Below the pieces are notes generated by a model, which made no database searches, was not told the origin of the DNA, and saw only the letters and a list, made by a program, of their open reading frames with translations. From Bacteroidia bacterium (GTDB lineage: Bacteria > Bacteroidota > Bacteroidia > B-17B0 > Aurantibacillaceae): a stretch of 64,000 nucleotides of DNA. Below are positions 16,289 to 27,379 of this stretch, one piece after another. The position numbers were made by a program, and so were the translations under genes. Numbering within the stretch: the stretch's first letter is position 1; the number at the start of each line of letters is the position of its first letter. The DNA lies in the NCBI GenBank assembly GCA_016787705.1, contig JAEUTP010000015.1, forward strand, positions 124,001-188,000, read 5' to 3'.

Positions 16289-19200
16289 ATGAGTACAATT
16301 GAACAGGAACTTGAAAAGCGTATTTTGGTTATTGATGGCGCTATGGGTACAATGATCCAGCAATATAAGCTGGAAGAAAAGGACTATCGCGGCAAGCGTT
16401 TTGCAGATTGGCATAAAGATCTTAAAGGCAACAATGACCTTTTATCTATTACACAACCGCAGGTTATTAAAGCCATTCATAAAGAGTACTTAAAAGCAGG
16501 GGCAGATATCTTAGAAACAAATACATTTAGCGGAACTACTATTGCCATGGCTGACTATGAAATGGAAAGCCTTATTTATGAATTAAATTACGAGTCGGCA
16601 AAAATCGCTAAAGAAGCCATAGAGGAATTCAGAAAAGAGAATCCTGAATTTGCACACATTGCAAAATTTGTTGCCGGCGCTATGGGTCCTACAACCAAAC
16701 TAGCATCCATGTCGCCAAATGTTAACGATCCCGGTTTCAGGGCAGTAACATTTGATGAACTGGTTGTTGCTTATACCGAACAAATTCGTGGTTTGATAGA
16801 TGGCGGCGCCGATCTTTTATTGTTTGAAACAATTACCGATACACTAAATGCAAAAGCAGCCTTGTTTGCTACTCAAAATTATTGCGAGAAGATTGATAGA
16901 AAAATGCCGGTAATGGTTTCGGGTACTATTACTGATGCCAGTGGCCGTACTTTATCAGGGCAAACAACCGCAGCGTTCTTAAATTCCGTATCACACGTTA
17001 ACCTGCTAAGCGTTGGCTTAAATTGTGCTATGGGCGCAAAAGATCTTCGCCCGTATTTAGAAGATCTCGCCAACAAAGCGCCGTTTTATGTAAGCGCCTA
17101 TCCAAACGCCGGTTTACCAAACCAGTTTGGCGAATACGATCAGGATGCCCATGAAATGGGACACCAGATAGAAGATTTTTTAAAAGCAGGGTTTATTAAT
17201 ATTGTTGGTGGTTGCTGCGGCACCACGCCTGCCCACATTAAACGTATTGCCGAATTGGCAAAACAGGCCACGCCGCGCAAAAAACCAAAGGCAGATACAT
17301 TAATGCACCTAAGTGGATTGGAGCCACTAACGCTTCGCCCTGAAAGTAATTTTTTAAATGTAGGCGAACGCACAAACGTTACAGGTTCAAAAAAATTTCT
17401 TCGTTTAATTAAAGAAGGAAATTATGAAGAGGCCCTATCTATTGCGAAAGACCAGGTAGATGGCGGCGCACAGGTGATTGACGTTAATATGGATGAAGGA
17501 ATGTTGGATAGCGAACAGGCCATGACCACCTTCTTAAATTTAATTGCATCAGAGCCCGATATTTCGCGCGTGCCAATTATGATAGATTCTTCTAAGTGGA
17601 GCGTAATCGAAGCAGGCTTAAAATGCGTGCAAGGGAAAGCCATTGTTAATTCTATCTCTTTAAAAGAAGGTGAAGATAAATTTATTGAACAAGCGCATAA
17701 AATAAAACAATACGGTGCCGCTGTTATTGTTATGGCTTTTGATGAGGTTGGCCAGGCAGATACATTGCAAAGAAGAATAGATATTTGTAAACGCGCATAC
17801 GATGTGCTCGTTAATAAAGTAAATTTTCCACCACAGGATATTATTTTTGATCCAAACATTTTTCCCGTTGCAACCGGCATGGAAGAGCACCGCTTAAATG
17901 CGTTGGATTTTTTTCATGCCACAAAATGGATAAAAGAAAATTTGCCACATGCAAAAGTAAGCGGTGGTGTAAGTAACGTTTCTTTCTCTTTCCGCGGCAA
18001 TGATCACGTGCGCGAAGCCATTCACTCGGCATTTTTATACCACGCTGTAAAAAATGGTATGGATATGGGAATTGTAAACCCGGCGCAGCTTGTTATTTAC
18101 GATGATATTGATAAAAAATTATTAGAGCTGGTTGAAGACGTTCTTTTGAATCGTAGAGATGATGCTACAGAGCGTTTAGTAGAGCACGCAGATTCTTTAA
18201 AAGGAATTACAAAAGAAAAAAATGAAAAAGATGAAGAGTGGCGAAAAGGTACGGTCGAAGAGCGCCTGAGTTATTCGTTGGTAAAAGGATTAGTAGAGTA
18301 CATTGATGCGGATACGGAAGAAGCCCGCCAAAAATTAGGAAGACCATTACATGTAATTGAAGGCCCTTTAATGGACGGTATGAACGTAGTTGGTGATTTG
18401 TTTGGAAGCGGAAAAATGTTCTTACCACAGGTAGTAAAAAGCGCACGTGTAATGAAAAAAGCGGTTGCTTATTTAGAGCCGTATTTACAAGCAGAGAAAG
18501 AAGAAAATAAAAAGAAAGGTATTGTTGGTGATGGCAGACAGAACGCTGGAAAAATTTTAATGGCAACCGTTAAAGGTGATGTGCATGATATTGGCAAAAA
18601 CATTGTGGGTGTTGTATTGGCCTGTAATAATTACGAGATTGTTGACCTTGGTGTAATGGTAAGCTGCGATAAAATTTTAGAGGAGGCAAAAAAACACAAT
18701 GTAGATATTATTGGCCTAAGCGGCTTAATCACACCATCGTTAGACGAGATGGTTCATGTTGCAAAAGAGATGGAACGTTTAGGCTTTAAAACACCTTTAT
18801 TAATTGGCGGCGCAACAACATCTAAAGTGCACACTGCTGTTAAGATAGCGCAAAATTATTCTGGGCCGGTAGTGCATGTTAACGACGCCAGTAAGTCGGT
18901 ACCGGTGGCAAGTAGTTTAATTTCAAACGAATTGCGTGATGCTTTTATGCTTGAAGTAACAAAAGATTACGAACGCGTACGCGAACAAAATAAGAATGCG
19001 CAAAGCCAAAATAAATTTATATCGTTAAAAGAAGCGCGTGAAAATAAATTTCCTATTGATTGGAATAAAACTGAAATAGCTAAGCCTGCTTTTATTGGTA
19101 ACAAAGTGTTTAGCAATTATGATCTGAAAGAAATTGCAGAGTATATTGACTGGACACCTTTCTTCCATAGCTGGGAAATGAAAGGATCTTACCCAAAAAT

Positions 19201-20005
19201 TTTAAAAGATCCTGAGCGTGGCGCCGAAGCAACAAAATTGTTTAATGATGCGCAAAGCATGTTAAAAAAGATAATCGATGAAAAATGGCTAAAAGCAAAT
19301 GCCGTAATTGGTATCTACCCTGCAAGTACGGTTAATGATGATGATACCGAGGTGTACGATGAAAAAGGAAATAAAAAAGCAACGTTCCATTCTATCCGCC
19401 AGCAAACAAAAAAACCGGCCGGTCAATATAATGTAGCGCTTGCTGATTTTGTAGCGCCAAAAGGAGTTGTCACTTCGAGCGGAGTCGAGAAGACGGATTA
19501 TATTGCTTCGTTTGCCTTAACAACCGGCATTGGTATTGATGAACATGTAAAACGTTTTGAAGCGGATCATGACGATTACAGTGCTATTATGCTAAAAGCG
19601 TTAGCCGATCGCTTGGCAGAAGCTTTTGCAGAACTAATGCATAAAAAAGTGCGTAAAGAATTTTGGGGCTATGCAAAAAACGAAACGCTAAGCAATGAAG
19701 ATTTAATTAAAGAAGAATACGCAGGTATTCGTCCGGCACCGGGCTACCCGGCGCAACCGGATCATACAGAGAAATTAACTATCTGGAAGTTATTAGACGT
19801 TGAAAAGAACACCGGAATTGTTTTAACAGAGAGTTTAGCCATGGTGCCAACGGCTGCTGTTAGTGGTTTATATTTTTCGCACCCGCAATCGCATTATTTT
19901 GGTATTGGCAAAATTAATAAAGAGCAGGTAGAAGATTATGCAAAACGAAAAGGCATAGCGCTTGAGGTTGCTGAGCGTTGGTTGGGCCCAAACCTCGCTT
20001 ATTAA
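16289..20005 (+). CDS. metH: Cobalamin-dependent methionine synthase MetH
   Basis: 1238 aa, full length. Domains in order: homocysteine S-methyltransferase (about 1-330) with zinc cysteines in GLNCAMGA and GGCCGTTP; pterin-binding (about 355-615, starting [14 protein letters not shown]); B12-binding (about 650-880) with the DVHDIGKN motif near residue 764 carrying the cobalt-ligating His; and the AdoMet-dependent reactivation domain (about 900-1238). It transfers methyl from methyl-tetrahydrofolate to homocysteine. Expression is probably controlled by the upstream SAM-I riboswitch. Residues about 1060-1068 (VVTSSGVEK) are encoded by a REP-like repeat and form an extra loop in the reactivation domain. 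Confidence 0.98.
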   Translation: MSTIEQELEKRILVIDGAMGTMIQQYKLEEKDYRGKRFADWHKDLKGNNDLLSITQPQVIKAIHKEYLKAGADILETNTFSGTTIAMADYEMESLIYELNYESAKIAKEAIEEFRKENPEFAHIAKFVAGAMGPTTKLASMSPNVNDPGFRAVTFDELVVAYTEQIRGLIDGGADLLLFETITDTLNAKAALFATQNYCEKIDRKMPVMVSGTITDASGRTLSGQTTAAFLNSVSHVNLLSVGLNCAMGAKDLRPYLEDLANKAPFYVSAYPNAGLPNQFGEYDQDAHEMGHQIEDFLKAGFINIVGGCCGTTPAHIKRIAELAKQATPRKKPKADTLMHLSGLEPLTLRPESNFLNVGERTNVTGSKKFLRLIKEGNYEEALSIAKDQVDGGAQVIDVNMDEGMLDSEQAMTTFLNLIASEPDISRVPIMIDSSKWSVIEAGLKCVQGKAIVNSISLKEGEDKFIEQAHKIKQYGAAVIVMAFDEVGQADTLQRRIDICKRAYDVLVNKVNFPPQDIIFDPNIFPVATGMEEHRLNALDFFHATKWIKENLPHAKVSGGVSNVSFSFRGNDHVREAIHSAFLYHAVKNGMDMGIVNPAQLVIYDDIDKKLLELVEDVLLNRRDDATERLVEHADSLKGITKEKNEKDEEWRKGTVEERLSYSLVKGLVEYIDADTEEARQKLGRPLHVIEGPLMDGMNVVGDLFGSGKMFLPQVVKSARVMKKAVAYLEPYLQAEKEENKKKGIVGDGRQNAGKILMATVKGDVHDIGKNIVGVVLACNNYEIVDLGVMVSCDKILEEAKKHNVDIIGLSGLITPSLDEMVHVAKEMERLGFKTPLLIGGATTSKVHTAVKIAQNYSGPVVHVNDASKSVPVASSLISNELRDAFMLEVTKDYERVREQNKNAQSQNKFISLKEARENKFPIDWNKTEIAKPAFIGNKVFSNYDLKEIAEYIDWTPFFHSWEMKGSYPKILKDPERGAEATKLFNDAQSMLKKIIDEKWLKANAVIGIYPASTVNDDDTEVYDEKGNKKATFHSIRQQTKKPAGQYNVALADFVAPKGVVTSSGVEKTDYIASFALTTGIGIDEHVKRFEADHDDYSAIMLKALADRLAEAFAELMHKKVRKEFWGYAKNETLSNEDLIKEEYAGIRPAPGYPAQPDHTEKLTIWKLLDVEKNTGIVLTESLAMVPTAAVSGLYFSHPQSHYFGIGKINKEQVEDYAKRKGIALEVAERWLGPNLAY
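19468..19492. repeat. REP-like dispersed repeat inside metH
   Basis: A 25-bp sequence starting TGTCACTTCGAGC and ending GGAGTCGAGAAG has the imperfect dyad (CTTCGA...TCGAGAAG) I recall as a common intergenic repeat in Bacteroidota genomes. Here it lies within the metH coding frame and encodes VTSSGVEK between the conserved FVAPK and DYI segments. Confidence 0.6.
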
Positions 20006-20039
20006 TATTTACTGAGGTTTTTATTATTAAATTAGCCTG

Positions 20040-23000
20040 ATGAAAAGGGCTTTTTTTAATTCCTGGTTTTTTTTTCTAAATAGCGCAGGAAGATCTATTG
20101 TATTTACAAGCCTGCTCTATTCTTTATGGCTTATTATAAATATTGTAAGTTCTGCTAATTTTGACATCAACTCCTTTTCAGGGCGCATGATAGGTGTTGC
20201 TACCATGCAAAATATTGATGTTGAAGCGCGTGTAGGCCTTTTTTATAAATGCATTTTTTTATTTATAGGATCTTTTCTTGTTTTTACACTGCTTGCCCAT
20301 TTTATTTTTAAAAAATGGCCAGCTATTTTAAATAGCATAGAAGTAAGGATTATTAATTATACATCTATAGCGGGCATTTTCTTTTTTCTATTCAAACTCT
20401 TTAATGTTGAAATGTATGAAACCATTGAAGTTGTTTATTTCCTTCAAAAATTAATGCTTGCGGCACTTTTAATAAGAACACTTGTACAAAAAGACAACAA
20501 AATATCACTTCAGCATTTTTCAATTATCTTATCCCTCTCTTTTGCGTTTTATTTTTTTATTGCCGATGTAAATAATTTTTTAGGCTATGCAAGTAACCCC
20601 GACTTCTATATTATTACATTTTTAATTGGCTGCCTATTATTAATTGCTCTCCATGTTTTTTTAAGAAAAGCTATTGTTATAAATAGTTCAAAACAGTTGA
20701 CCCTTTTAGCCTATTCTCTTTTGCCAATACTTTTACTTCCCTTTTTAAGTGTTTTAAAAGACGAAATATTTTTGATCTGCAAAAGCAACAAAATCATTTT
20801 AAATAGCCAACTGCCTATCTATATCGTATTATTTATTATTGTTTTAATATGGATCTTTTTGCGGTATAAGATTGGGAAGAAGAAAGAAATGCGTTCACAA
20901 AAGGAAATTGTGGCGCGAAATTATTTTCCTTTACTTATTTTTTCGCTCACCGCCTATTTAAGCTATAGTTATTATACAGAATATTACGACGAGATATTTG
21001 AATCCGGAAACGTGTATTTGCCTATAATGGAACATAAGTTGTTTGGCACACTTTCGCCGGTAGAAAAATTAAACACACATTTATTATCTGATTATTTTTT
21101 CAGTTATATCTATTCTTTTTTTAATGGATTAAAAATAAACGAAATTACACTTTACGATTTTCTTCTTGCGCCATTGTCTTATACCTTATATTATTTTCTT
21201 GTAAAGTATTTAACGCGTAACGAGTATATTTCACTTTTATGTGTGTTATTATTTCCTTTTGCCGAAGCTATTTTACCCGAAGGTTTTTGTTTTGCTGTTT
21301 TTGGCATCTTTGCTTTAATTAGATTAATAAACCAACAACAATCCTTAAAAAATTACCTTATATATTTTAGCACACTCGTTTTTTTATTGTGCTGGCGAAT
21401 CGATCTTGGCTATAACTGCCTTTTAACAATGCCTGTAGTATTATTATACTATCATTTTTTTAACGAAAAAAATAAAATACAATGGAAGCTTTTATTTAAA
21501 GCTATTACTATAGTGGGTGGGTTTGTAATTTTTCTTTTAGGTCTTTTTTCTTTAATAAGGCAAATAAACTTGTTTTCAAAAGCAGCTTATATTTTTAATT
21601 ATTGTGTTTCGGCACAATCGTATGGCTATAATTCTGTTGGTGACACTACACTTACAAATGTAAAAATTCACTATTTTATTTTTCCCGTATTGGTAATACT
21701 ACTTTTGGTTTTTGTAGCTATTAAATTTAAAGAACTAAATAACACAAAAAGCCGGTGTGCCGCACAATTGAGTTTTTTATTTATTTGCTTATTTTATCTT
21801 ATTAATTTTAATCGTGGCCTTATTCGCCACAGTTTATTTGAAGGCATGGATGCCTTTGTTTCGTCTTTTGTGTACATTATTCTGTCTGCATCGGTATTTA
21901 TTTTATTTAAAAAGAGCAGCCACTTTGTAAAATGCCTGTTGTTTTTTGGTGTCGCTTTCTTTTTGGTTAATACTTATAGAGTTCCCGAACCTAAAGGAAT
22001 GAAAAGTATTTTTGAGAGATTAGTTGTTAAAATAAAAAACACAAAAAATGTTTCGTTGGCTTCAATTAAGGGTAGAGTGAGCAATGCGCCGGAGCAAAAG
22101 GCAGAACGTTATAGCCAATTCGTTGATTTTATAAAAAAGAATACAAACACAAATGAAACCTTCCTCGATTTTTCAAATAGACCAATGTTGTATTTTTTTA
22201 CAAAAAAAATTACACCTTCTTATTTTTACCAAACACCATTGTGTATTCAAAACGATTTTTTGCAGGAAAGATATATTGAAGATCTTGCCGATTATAAAAC
22301 ACCTTATCTTTTATTCCAGGGCCTGAGCGATGTTGGTTATGATAATATTGACGGCGTACCAAATTCGTTAAGACATTATCGTATGGCCGAATATTTTTAT
22401 AATAATTATAGTCCGTATGTTATAGTAAATAATTTTTGTATTTGGAGAAACAATAAAATAAAGGATAGTAATAAAAAAGATACTATCATTCGTTACGCTG
22501 CTTCAGCAGATTCAAGCAAATCAAAAGCGTTCATTAAAATCAAGCCGGGCAAATCTTATAGCGTTAAACTTTTATTTTCACATAAAGAGAAATGTAATTT
22601 AGTGTTAGTGGGAAATGGAAATGGGATTTCTAAAGAGATCAAAGATATTGATGAAACCTCCTCTTATGCTATTCTTGATGTAAAAGAAGGAGAATACCAA
22701 TTAGAAATTCTTGCTTCTGAAAACTCATTAGAGCGTTTTTTTGTAATAGAATCTGACTACATTCCTGATTATTTTTCTGAGCGAACGTTGATGTATAATT
22801 TTGAAAAATTACCCTACGTTTGGGGCACTTATGATAAAAAGCTTTTGGAAGAAAAGGTTTTATTTGAGAAAAAGATTAATGCAAAACAAGCCGTTTCAAT
22901 TCCTGAAAAAATGGATAGAACAACAGGGAACACATTTATAGTTTCTTGCAAAAATAATACAGCTAAGGTGCAAAAGGTCATCTTATTATTTGGTAACACA

Positions 23001-23180
23001 AAAGAGAAAAGTAAAACGCGCGTTGGCTTTGATGTATTGCCGTGTGATAAAGAAGAAAAATATGCTATAAGAATTAGCAGCATTTACAAATGGTATTCAG
23101 GTAAGGTGAATGAGGTAAGCATACAGGCGCCTGATGGCGGATTAACTGTTTCAAAAATTCAAATTACAAAAGGCAATTAA
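20040..23180 (+). CDS. Large polytopic membrane protein, GT-C-like, hypothetical
   Basis: 1046 aa, of no family I can name. About the first 620 residues hold many hydrophobic helices (my count is at least fifteen). A long loop near residues 320-350 contains ESGNVYLPIMEHKLFG, where GT-C glycosyltransferases carry their periplasmic catalytic loop. From about residue 640 the protein is soluble, with SQFVDFIKKNTNTNETFLDF, typical of the periplasmic tail of such transferases. The last 250 residues are beta-rich. A role in envelope glycan or lipid modification is inference only. It starts 34 bp after metH without a visible terminator between them. Codon use looks like its neighbours. Confidence 0.75.
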   Translation: MKRAFFNSWFFFLNSAGRSIVFTSLLYSLWLIINIVSSANFDINSFSGRMIGVATMQNIDVEARVGLFYKCIFLFIGSFLVFTLLAHFIFKKWPAILNSIEVRIINYTSIAGIFFFLFKLFNVEMYETIEVVYFLQKLMLAALLIRTLVQKDNKISLQHFSIILSLSFAFYFFIADVNNFLGYASNPDFYIITFLIGCLLLIALHVFLRKAIVINSSKQLTLLAYSLLPILLLPFLSVLKDEIFLICKSNKIILNSQLPIYIVLFIIVLIWIFLRYKIGKKKEMRSQKEIVARNYFPLLIFSLTAYLSYSYYTEYYDEIFESGNVYLPIMEHKLFGTLSPVEKLNTHLLSDYFFSYIYSFFNGLKINEITLYDFLLAPLSYTLYYFLVKYLTRNEYISLLCVLLFPFAEAILPEGFCFAVFGIFALIRLINQQQSLKNYLIYFSTLVFLLCWRIDLGYNCLLTMPVVLLYYHFFNEKNKIQWKLLFKAITIVGGFVIFLLGLFSLIRQINLFSKAAYIFNYCVSAQSYGYNSVGDTTLTNVKIHYFIFPVLVILLLVFVAIKFKELNNTKSRCAAQLSFLFICLFYLINFNRGLIRHSLFEGMDAFVSSFVYIILSASVFILFKKSSHFVKCLLFFGVAFFLVNTYRVPEPKGMKSIFERLVVKIKNTKNVSLASIKGRVSNAPEQKAERYSQFVDFIKKNTNTNETFLDFSNRPMLYFFTKKITPSYFYQTPLCIQNDFLQERYIEDLADYKTPYLLFQGLSDVGYDNIDGVPNSLRHYRMAEYFYNNYSPYVIVNNFCIWRNNKIKDSNKKDTIIRYAASADSSKSKAFIKIKPGKSYSVKLLFSHKEKCNLVLVGNGNGISKEIKDIDETSSYAILDVKEGEYQLEILASENSLERFFVIESDYIPDYFSERTLMYNFEKLPYVWGTYDKKLLEEKVLFEKKINAKQAVSIPEKMDRTTGNTFIVSCKNNTAKVQKVILLFGNTKEKSKTRVGFDVLPCDKEEKYAIRISSIYKWYSGKVNEVSIQAPDGGLTVSKIQITKGN

Positions 23181-23191
23181 AAGTATTATTT

Positions 23192-23199
23192 TATATTTG
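23192..23199 (+). promoter_or_regulatory. -7 element TATATTTG before the small DUF7793-like gene
   Basis: Exact TAnnTTTG match ending 5 bp before the ATG at 23205, implying a leaderless or nearly leaderless transcript. No -33 TTTG at standard spacing. Confidence 0.45.
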
Positions 23200-23204
23200 T
23201 ACAA

Positions 23205-23588
23205 ATGAAAACTTTCGAAACGGATGCTTACATTATGCGTGTGCACGATGATTTATTAATAGAGTTCAAAGTAAAAAAGAACATCAAGCTATTAGATAAG
23301 GATGTTTGGCAATCGCGCGAGCAATCGACAAGCTATATGCCCGGCAAAAAATTCTTTGTATTATTTGAGGTAGAAGAAGGTTTTGATGTATCAGCAGATG
23401 CAAGAAGGGCTGGTGCCTCTGAAGAGTATTCAAAACATGTAGCCGCGGTAGCATTGTGCAGTAATCAGCTTCATGAAAAGATAATTGGCAATCTGTTCTT
23501 AAAAGTAAATAATCCCATTGTCCCTACCCGTTTTTTCGACGACAGAGTAAAAGCCATTGAGTGGCTAAGAGAAAAGCAAAAAATGTAA
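23205..23588 (+). CDS. Small STAS/SpoIIAA-like (DUF7793-type) protein
   Basis: 127 aa, soluble, no signal peptide. The layout is beta-strand start (FETDAYIMRVHDDLLIEFKVKK), a central strand FFVLFEVEEGFDVSADAR and a C-terminal segment FFDDRVKAIEWLREK. The ending FxDxxKAIEWL is shared with the protein at 32798-33214 (MFDNKEKAIEWLLALE), so the two are paralogues. This family is widespread in Bacteroidota and resembles STAS domains; its function is unknown. It appears to have its own promoter. Confidence 0.72.
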   Translation: MKTFETDAYIMRVHDDLLIEFKVKKNIKLLDKDVWQSREQSTSYMPGKKFFVLFEVEEGFDVSADARRAGASEEYSKHVAAVALCSNQLHEKIIGNLFLKVNNPIVPTRFFDDRVKAIEWLREKQKM

Positions 23589-23638
23589 TAAGCTTTTCAG
23601 CCTTTTTAAACAATGCTTAAGTTTTTCAATTCTTAACT

Positions 23639-23646
23639 TATCTTTG
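23639..23646 (+). promoter_or_regulatory. purH promoter, -7 element TATCTTTG
   Basis: Exact TAnnTTTG match 17 bp before the purH ATG. No purine riboswitch or other leader structure fits in the space. Confidence 0.45.
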
Positions 23647-23663
23647 TTCTTTATTTTTTAAAA

Positions 23664-25190
23664 ATGAGCAATTCAAAAACTATTAAAAGCGCCCTTGTTT
23701 CGGTTTATTATAAAGATAATTTAGAGCCGATCATTAAAAAACTCCACAGTCTTAATGTTAAACTTTACAGTACAGGGGGCACGCTTTCATTCATAGAAAA
23801 ATTAAACATTCCTGTTACAGCAGTTGATTCTGTTACAACCTATCCCGAAATTTTTGGCGGCCGCGTTAAAACCCTGCACCCTGCTATTTTTGGTGGTATT
23901 TTAAACCGCAGAGATAACGAATCGGATAAAAAGGAAAAAGCGCAACACAATATTCCTGATATTGATCTTGTAATTGTTGATCTCTATCCATTCGAAGAAA
24001 CCGTTGCAGCAAAAGCTTCTGAAGAAGATACGATCGAAAAAATTGATATTGGGGGCATTTCGTTGATTCGCGCAGCTGCTAAAAATTTTAACGATGTGGT
24101 TATTGTTTCTTCAAGAAACGATTATTCTGAATTATTGAATTTACTAGAGGCTAAAAACGGCAGCTCTGATCTTGCCGATAGAAAAAAATTCGCGGCAAAA
24201 GCATTCGCTACATCCTCACATTACGACTCTGCTATTTTTAATTATTTCAATCAAACAGAAGAGATCACACAATTTAAACAGAGCCTTCAAAAAGGCCAGG
24301 TATTGCGCTATGGCGAAAACCCTCATCAAAAAGGTGTTTTTTATGGTGACTTAGATGCTATGTTCACCAAGTTGAATGGAAAAGAATTATCGTACAATAA
24401 TTTGTTGGATGTGGATGCCGCAGTAAATTTAATTGCTGATTTTGAAGAACCAACTTTTGCTATTTTAAAACACAATAACGCTTGCGGCGTTGCTTCGAGA
24501 AAAACAATTGCAGAAGCATATAAAGACGCTTTAGCTGCTGATCCTGTTTCTGCATTTGGCGGAATTTTAATTGCCAATCGCACCATTGATATGGCTACGG
24601 CTACCGAAGTAAATAAATTATTTTGCGAAGTGGTAATTGCCCCTGCATACAATGACGATGCGTTGGCTTTATTAAAATCAAAACCAAACCGTATTATTTT
24701 AATTCAAAATAAAGTAGAGCTTGGAAAAAATTCGTTCCGTAATTTATTAAATGGCGTAATTGAACAGGATAAAGATCTGAAAACAGAAACGGAAGCAGAT
24801 CTTAAAGTAGTAACTACAAAAGCACCAACGGCGGCAGAAATAAAAGATCTTTTATTTGCCAACAAATTAGTAAAGCATACAAAATCAAATACTATTGTTT
24901 TTGCAAAAAACGGTCAGTTGTTAGCAAGCGGCACAGGACAGACATCACGAGTAGACGCGTTAAAACAAGCCATTATAAAGGCAGAAAGCTTTGGTTTTGA
25001 TTTGAAAGGCGCGGTTATGGCAAGCGATGCTTTTTTTCCCTTTCCTGATTGTGTTGAGTTAGCTCATATTGCAGGTATTACAGCTGTAATACAACCCGGC
25101 GGATCAATTAAAGATAAAGAAAGTATTGATTACTGCAACGCAAACGGCATAAGTATGGTTAACACCGGCGTAAGGCATTTTAAGCACTAA
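23664..25190 (+). CDS. purH: Bifunctional AICAR formyltransferase / IMP cyclohydrolase PurH
   Basis: 508 aa, the usual length. The N-terminal MGS-like IMP cyclohydrolase domain (about 1-190) has STGGT, GGRVKTLHPAIFGGIL and GGISLIRAAAKNF. The C-terminal formyltransferase domain (about 200-508) has LRYGENPHQ, LKHNNACGVA, SAFGGI, GTGQTSRVDA and DAFFPFPD. It catalyses the last two steps of de novo IMP synthesis. It stands alone, convergent with kup with only 3 bp between the stops. purT, another purine gene, is at 42724-43893. Confidence 0.97.
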   Translation: MSNSKTIKSALVSVYYKDNLEPIIKKLHSLNVKLYSTGGTLSFIEKLNIPVTAVDSVTTYPEIFGGRVKTLHPAIFGGILNRRDNESDKKEKAQHNIPDIDLVIVDLYPFEETVAAKASEEDTIEKIDIGGISLIRAAAKNFNDVVIVSSRNDYSELLNLLEAKNGSSDLADRKKFAAKAFATSSHYDSAIFNYFNQTEEITQFKQSLQKGQVLRYGENPHQKGVFYGDLDAMFTKLNGKELSYNNLLDVDAAVNLIADFEEPTFAILKHNNACGVASRKTIAEAYKDALAADPVSAFGGILIANRTIDMATATEVNKLFCEVVIAPAYNDDALALLKSKPNRIILIQNKVELGKNSFRNLLNGVIEQDKDLKTETEADLKVVTTKAPTAAEIKDLLFANKLVKHTKSNTIVFAKNGQLLASGTGQTSRVDALKQAIIKAESFGFDLKGAVMASDAFFPFPDCVELAHIAGITAVIQPGGSIKDKESIDYCNANGISMVNTGVRHFKH

Positions 25191-25193
25191 ATT

Positions 25194-27146
25194 TTATTGA
25201 ATACGTTTTAAGAAAATTTCTTTTGGTGGATTAATAACCATTGGAAACTTCTCGATCTTAACAGAACTACTGTCTAATCCAAACGCTTTTGCTTCACTTA
25301 AACTAAAGCGTTTAAGAAGGAAGTAAGTGTTTAAGATAAGCTTTTCAAAAAATGGAAGATCGTTCTCGTACGAGAGGAATTTTTCAAGTACAACAAATTT
25401 AAAATCGCCAATTACATTATTTTTGTTTAACGATTCATAACGGCTGGTAATATCCACTTCCTTGTTTTTCACCATATCTGCCACCACCTTTCTAAACATT
25501 AAATTAATGCGCGGCGCAATCCTGAACCCGATCCTAAAATCAACACGAATAATATCTTCGTTGGCAATTTGCGTTACCTTATATTCCATACGGTAAGGCT
25601 CATCCATAACATCTACATGCACAAACCAGTAAATATCTGCTTTCTTAGGGCGTTTTTGTAAGATAGAATAAATAACTTTTGATTCTATCATAGAAGGATT
25701 ATTGGCGCTGGTCATGTACACCAAATGTGTTGCATATTTTTGAATAGAATTATCGCTGCTAAGATCAACCAGCATTTGCTTGTAGTTATCTAATGGTACC
25801 AAATCAACATAGCGTTGACGGATTAATTTTGCTAAATACCAAGAAGCCATTACAGCAGCCAAAATAAGCGCTATAATTAAAGTTATGTAACCGCCTTTAG
25901 GGAATTTTTCTAAGTTAGCAATTAAAAAAGCGCCTTCAATAACTATATAAACTATGGCAAAAATGCTTAAGAACCATTTAGGATATTTTTTAAGACGCAT
26001 AAAAAATGTAAGCAGGCGCGACGACATGATCATACCTAAAATAATTGTTAAGCCGTAAGCGGCTTCCATGTTTTTTGATTCTTTAAAGAACAACACAATG
26101 CCAACACAGCCAAAATAAAGCATCCAGTTAATAGAAGGAATATACATCTGCCCTTTTAAATCGGTAGGATATTTAATTTTTACTTTAGGCCAGAAGTTTA
26201 AGCGCATGGCCTCGTTTATTAATGTGAACGAACCGCTTATTAATGCCTGCGAAGCAACAACCGTGGCAACCGTAGCAATACCAATTCCAAAAGGTAAAAA
26301 CCATTCTGGCATAATAGAGTAAAAAGGATTGGCACCATTCAATGTTTTTCCGTTCATTGAGATCAACCAGGCTGTTTGCCCCATGTAGTTAAGCACAAGC
26401 ATTGATTTTACAAAGATCCAGCTAATGCGAATGTTCTTTCTGCCGCAGTGGCCCATATCGGAGTAAAGCGCTTCGGCACCGGTTGTACATAAAAAAACCG
26501 CACCCAATAACCAAAAAGCACCCGGATGATTGATCAACAAATTAATACCGTAATAAGGATTTAATGATTTTAACACCGTAAAATCATGTGAAAGCCCAAT
26601 TAAACCCATTATACCCAATGTTAAGAACCAGGTTAACATTACCGGCCCAAAAAATTTACCAATAAATTTTGTACCAAATTGTTGTATAAAGAATAAGCCG
26701 GTAATAATGGCAATTACAATTGGGATGGTAGGAATATTACTAAAGCGGGGAATAAGCTGTAACCCTTCAATAGCAGAAGCAACAGATATGGGAGGGGTAA
26801 TGATACCTTCACCTAAGATACAGCAACCGCCAATAATGGCAGGAAAGATAAGCCATTTGCGTTTTGCTTTTTTAATTAAAGCGTATAATGAAAAAATACC
26901 GCCCTCACCTTTGTTATCGGCCCTTAAAGTAAAGATCACATATTTAATGGTAGTTTGTAAGGTAATGGTCCAGAACACTAACGACATGCCGCCAATAATT
27001 ACATCTGCATTAATAGGCTTATCGCCAACAATGGCTTTCATTACGTACAGGGGCGATGTTCCAATATCACCGTAGATGATACCTAGAGTTAAAAGCAAGC
27101 CTGCAAGTGTTATTTTACTTACATGGCCATTCTGGTGATTTCCCAT
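25194..27146 (-). CDS. kup: KUP-family potassium uptake protein
   Basis: 650 aa. The N-terminal signature LLLTLGIIYGDIGTSPLYV is diagnostic of KUP/HAK/KT K+ transporters. GEGGIFSLYALI, GCCILGEGIITPPISV and SDMGHCGRKNIRISW follow. About twelve hydrophobic helices occupy residues 15-440, and a soluble C-terminal domain covers about 450-650. It imports K+, probably with H+. The promoter must lie in the 233-bp divergent gap with the T9SS gene at 27380. Confidence 0.97.
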   Translation of the reverse strand: MGNHQNGHVSKITLAGLLLTLGIIYGDIGTSPLYVMKAIVGDKPINADVIIGGMSLVFWTITLQTTIKYVIFTLRADNKGEGGIFSLYALIKKAKRKWLIFPAIIGGCCILGEGIITPPISVASAIEGLQLIPRFSNIPTIPIVIAIITGLFFIQQFGTKFIGKFFGPVMLTWFLTLGIMGLIGLSHDFTVLKSLNPYYGINLLINHPGAFWLLGAVFLCTTGAEALYSDMGHCGRKNIRISWIFVKSMLVLNYMGQTAWLISMNGKTLNGANPFYSIMPEWFLPFGIGIATVATVVASQALISGSFTLINEAMRLNFWPKVKIKYPTDLKGQMYIPSINWMLYFGCVGIVLFFKESKNMEAAYGLTIILGMIMSSRLLTFFMRLKKYPKWFLSIFAIVYIVIEGAFLIANLEKFPKGGYITLIIALILAAVMASWYLAKLIRQRYVDLVPLDNYKQMLVDLSSDNSIQKYATHLVYMTSANNPSMIESKVIYSILQKRPKKADIYWFVHVDVMDEPYRMEYKVTQIANEDIIRVDFRIGFRIAPRINLMFRKVVADMVKNKEVDITSRYESLNKNNVIGDFKFVVLEKFLSYENDLPFFEKLILNTYFLLKRFSLSEAKAFGLDSSSVKIEKFPMVINPPKEIFLKRIQ

Positions 27147-27312
27147 GAGGGTTGTTGGATAAAGAAACCAAAATTAATACAAAAAGAAGTATCAAAATCA
27201 TAATTGCGACTAATTATTTAATAACACCTACGGTTAAAAAAAACACGCATAAACTATCACGAAGTTGTTTTTAATAAAATCTATAAAAACACAAAATACG
27301 CTTTTTGACGTA

Positions 27313-27343
27313 TTTGATAGTGTTTTAATTGAAATTACTTTTA
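27313..27343 (+). promoter_or_regulatory. Promoter TTTG-N19-TACTTTTA
   Basis: A -33 TTTG (27313-27316) and a -7-like TACTTTTA (27336-27343) are spaced 19 bp apart, the Bacteroidota housekeeping spacing. It lies about 36 bp before the ATG at 27380. The remainder of the kup/27380 gap shows nothing else recognisable. Confidence 0.6.
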
Positions 27344-27379
27344 CTATGGTCTATTTTATTAATTTAAAACCTAGAAATC

